DNA from: an uncultured Panacagrimonas sp.
Lineage (GTDB): Bacteria; Pseudomonadota; Gammaproteobacteria; Nevskiales; Nevskiaceae
DNA: 7,612 bases
Reading direction: 5' to 3'
NCBI GenBank assembly: GCA_946481265.1
Contig: CAMLNE010000209.1
Location: forward strand, 1 to 7,612
The notes under the pieces: model-generated
What the model saw: the letters and a program-made list of their open reading frames with translations, nothing else
Databases searched by the model: none
What the model was told of the DNA's origin: nothing
Shown here: positions 6,771 to 7,612 of the stretch, piece after piece
Layout of the letters: every line of letters begins with the position of its first letter
How positions within the stretch are numbered: position 1 is the first letter of the stretch
Position numbers and translations under genes: made by a program

Positions 6771-6999
6771 GCGCTCGACGAGCGGATCAGGGCGACGCAG
6801 GATCCGTTCGTACGCGGCGATTCAGACCGGCCATCGTGCCCACGTCTCTACAAGGGCCGCAGCGGCCGATCGCGCGGCACGTCATCGCCGATTGCTCCGA
6901 AATACGACCGGCGTGAAGTCGACTTCCGATTCAGGAGGCGGCTGGTGCGGGCGATCGCGATGAGCACGCGCCGAACCGAATAGCGGACGCGGGAAACCG
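6771..6999 (+). other. Non-coding spacer after fabI; no gene seen
   Basis: No convincing gene lies between the fabI stop and the sigma-54-like site. A short hairpin, CGCTC-GAC-GAGCG (6772-6784), directly follows the stop, and a small GGCCG-CAG-CGGCC palindrome lies near 6856-6868. Neither has a T-tract, so a fabI terminator is possible but weak. The one open frame on the other strand (6848-7060) is Arg/Ser-rich with no recognisable features and was not accepted. Confidence 0.4.
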
Positions 7000-7016
7000 C
7001 TGGCCCCGCTCTTGCA
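7000..7016 (+). promoter_or_regulatory. Candidate sigma-54 (RpoN) promoter, -24/-12 type
   Basis: The sequence CTGGCCCCGCTCTTGCA fits the consensus YTGGCACGN4TTGCW at 11 of 13 defined positions, with exact GG and GC elements at the required spacing. Transcription would start near 7027, giving a leader of about 90 nt before the ATG at 7116. The alternative sigma-70 reading (TTGCAG, 17 nt, GATCTA) is much weaker. No upstream activator site was recognised. The call rests on the match alone. Confidence 0.5.
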
Positions 7017-7074
7017 GTGAAGGCTCTGTCGGACGATCTAGCCTGGACTTGTGTCGACAAGCCGGCACGCCGAC

Positions 7075-7090
7075 CGCCTCGAAAGAGGCG
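7075..7090 (+). promoter_or_regulatory. GAAA-tetraloop hairpin in the leader of the small membrane-protein gene
   Basis: CGCCTC (7075-7080), loop GAAA (7081-7084) and GAGGCG (7085-7090) form a perfect 6-bp stem closed by a GNRA tetraloop, a very stable RNA fold. It ends 25 nt before the ATG at 7116 and leaves the ribosome binding site free. It may stabilise the leader or tune translation; no known riboswitch was recognised. Confidence 0.35.
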
Positions 7091-7115
7091 CCCTCAATGC
7101 ATCGGAGAAGCGGAG

Positions 7116-7214
7116 ATGAATCAGAGCCAATTGTCCCCCCTGCCCGCCATCGGCTTCATCGCAGTTGTGATGTCGATTGCCGCGCTTTGCGTCTTTGGGG
7201 TTTCCATTCCCTGA
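7116..7214 (+). CDS. Candidate small single-span membrane protein (32 residues)
   Basis: This is a short open frame encoding [14 protein letters not shown]... and ending VFGVSIP. Residues of about 9-30 are almost wholly hydrophobic, enough for one membrane helix, and the N-terminus is short and polar. I recognise no named family. Support comes from a good ribosome binding site (GGAGAAG at 7104-7110, 5 nt before the ATG, plus a nearer CGGAG) and from a sigma-54-like promoter about 100 nt upstream. The leader also contains a stable hairpin. A longer in-frame start at 7017 would overlap the promoter match and add an Arg/Pro-rich stretch, so it is less likely. Small membrane proteins of this size often modulate larger membrane complexes; no partner is evident here. 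A chance open frame cannot be excluded. Confidence 0.5.
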   Translation: MNQSQLSPLPAIGFIAVVMSIAALCVFGVSIP

Positions 7215-7269
7215 GGTTCGCCCGCCCCGGCGGTCGATGGTGGCCCTTGGCTATCCGCGCCGGCCTTCT

Positions 7270-7299
7270 GCCACCGCGACGGGTTCACGTCGCGGTGGC
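7270..7299. terminator. 12-bp inverted repeat between the small gene and the convergent symporter gene
   Basis: GCCACCGCGACG (7270-7281), a 6-nt loop GGTTCA and CGTCGCGGTGGC (7288-7299) form a perfect GC-rich stem. It lies between two converging genes (stops at 7214 and 7342), the usual place for a shared bidirectional terminator. Neither strand shows a T-tract after it, so strength and direction are uncertain. Confidence 0.5.
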
Positions 7300-7341
7300 G
7301 GACTCGCAGGACTTATCGGCTGCAAGCGTCGACATCGTTGA

Positions 7342-7612
7342 TCAGGCCTTGCCGGCCGTGCGGATCGGCGGTTCGCCAAGCACGCCGTCCTCGCCCTCCA
7401 GGCGAGCGACCGTGACCGCGCAGCAGGAGTCGCCGAAGACGTTGACCGAGGTTCGACACATGTCGAGGACGCGGTCGACCGCCAGCACCAGGCCGATCCC
7501 TTCCAGCGGAAGGCCGACGGCACCCAGGATCACCGCGATCGCAACCAGGCTCGCCGACGGAATGCCGGCGACACCGATGGCCGTCAGCAGGGCGGTGCTC
7601 ACGATCAGGAAC
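7342..7612 (-). CDS. Dicarboxylate/acidic amino acid:cation symporter (SDF/DAACS family), C-terminal part
   Basis: Only the last 90 or so codons are visible. The frame runs off the window edge, so the 5' part of a protein that is usually a little over 400 residues is missing. The segment covers the second re-entrant hairpin ([12 protein letters not shown]), the following hydrophobic stretch ([17 protein letters not shown]) and the last core helix with [18 protein letters not shown]. These match the transport core of GltPh and DctA: the two Asp of DxxxD, the Arg, the Thr, the Asn of TSVN and the final Asp are all present. The conserved Arg (Arg397 in GltPh) binds the side-chain carboxylate, so the substrate is probably glutamate, aspartate or a C4-dicarboxylate rather than a neutral amino acid. 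Two adjacent Cys (SCC) follow the core helix. It is an inner-membrane sodium- or proton-coupled importer, convergent with the small gene. GltP and DctA types cannot be told apart from this fragment. Confidence 0.93.
   Translation of the reverse strand, partial: FLIVSTALLTAIGVAGIPSASLVAIAVILGAVGLPLEGIGLVLAVDRVLDMCRTSVNVFGDSCCAVTVARLEGEDGVLGEPPIRTAGKA

Noticed and set aside
7012..7040. Sigma-70-type promoter TTGCAG - 17 nt - GATCTA
   Set aside because: The -10 element matches TATAAT at only two positions, while the same bases form a much better -24/-12 site.
6848..7060. 70-codon - strand frame in the spacer after fabI
   Set aside because: It is Arg/Ser-rich with no domain, overlaps the sigma-54-like site and looks like a chance frame.

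Overview
The window is high-GC DNA with dense genes, short spacers and ATGA/TGATG overlaps. Codon use and the FabI, ExbB/ExbD and symporter sequences point to a gammaproteobacterium, probably of the Xanthomonadales/Lysobacterales type. That placement is an inference; there is no rRNA or other taxonomic marker here. Both end genes are cut by the window edges.

Region 1 (1-5866, all + strand) is one compact operon for an envelope complex driven by the proton motive force. In order it encodes: the C-terminal part of a large TPR protein; a TPR lipoprotein; a small exported protein of unknown function; one ExbB/TolQ/MotA-type channel protein; two different ExbD/TolR-type proteins; and an inner-membrane-anchored protein with a Pro/Glu/Lys-rich spacer and an AgmX/PglI-type (TonB-like) C-terminal domain. 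The set of one TolQ-like plus two TolR-like proteins, TPR proteins and a TonB-like periplasm-spanning protein resembles the core of the Myxococcus Agl-Glt machinery more than a classical TonB or Tol-Pal system. No TonB-dependent receptor, TolA, TolB or Pal gene is present. A plausible model is that the ExbB/ExbD motor moves the TonB-like protein across the periplasm and the TPR proteins act as scaffold or envelope partners. The cargo or output is unknown.

Region 2 (5867-6770) starts with a perfect 17-bp inverted repeat with a 4-nt loop, followed by fabI (enoyl-ACP reductase), which has complete catalytic residues and a clear ribosome binding site.

Region 3 (6771-7341) is mostly non-coding. 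It holds a good match to a sigma-54 promoter, a GAAA-tetraloop hairpin in the predicted leader, a candidate 32-residue single-span membrane protein, and a 12-bp hairpin between this small gene and the convergent gene on the other strand.

Region 4 (7342-7612, - strand) is the C-terminal end of a dicarboxylate/acidic amino acid:cation symporter.
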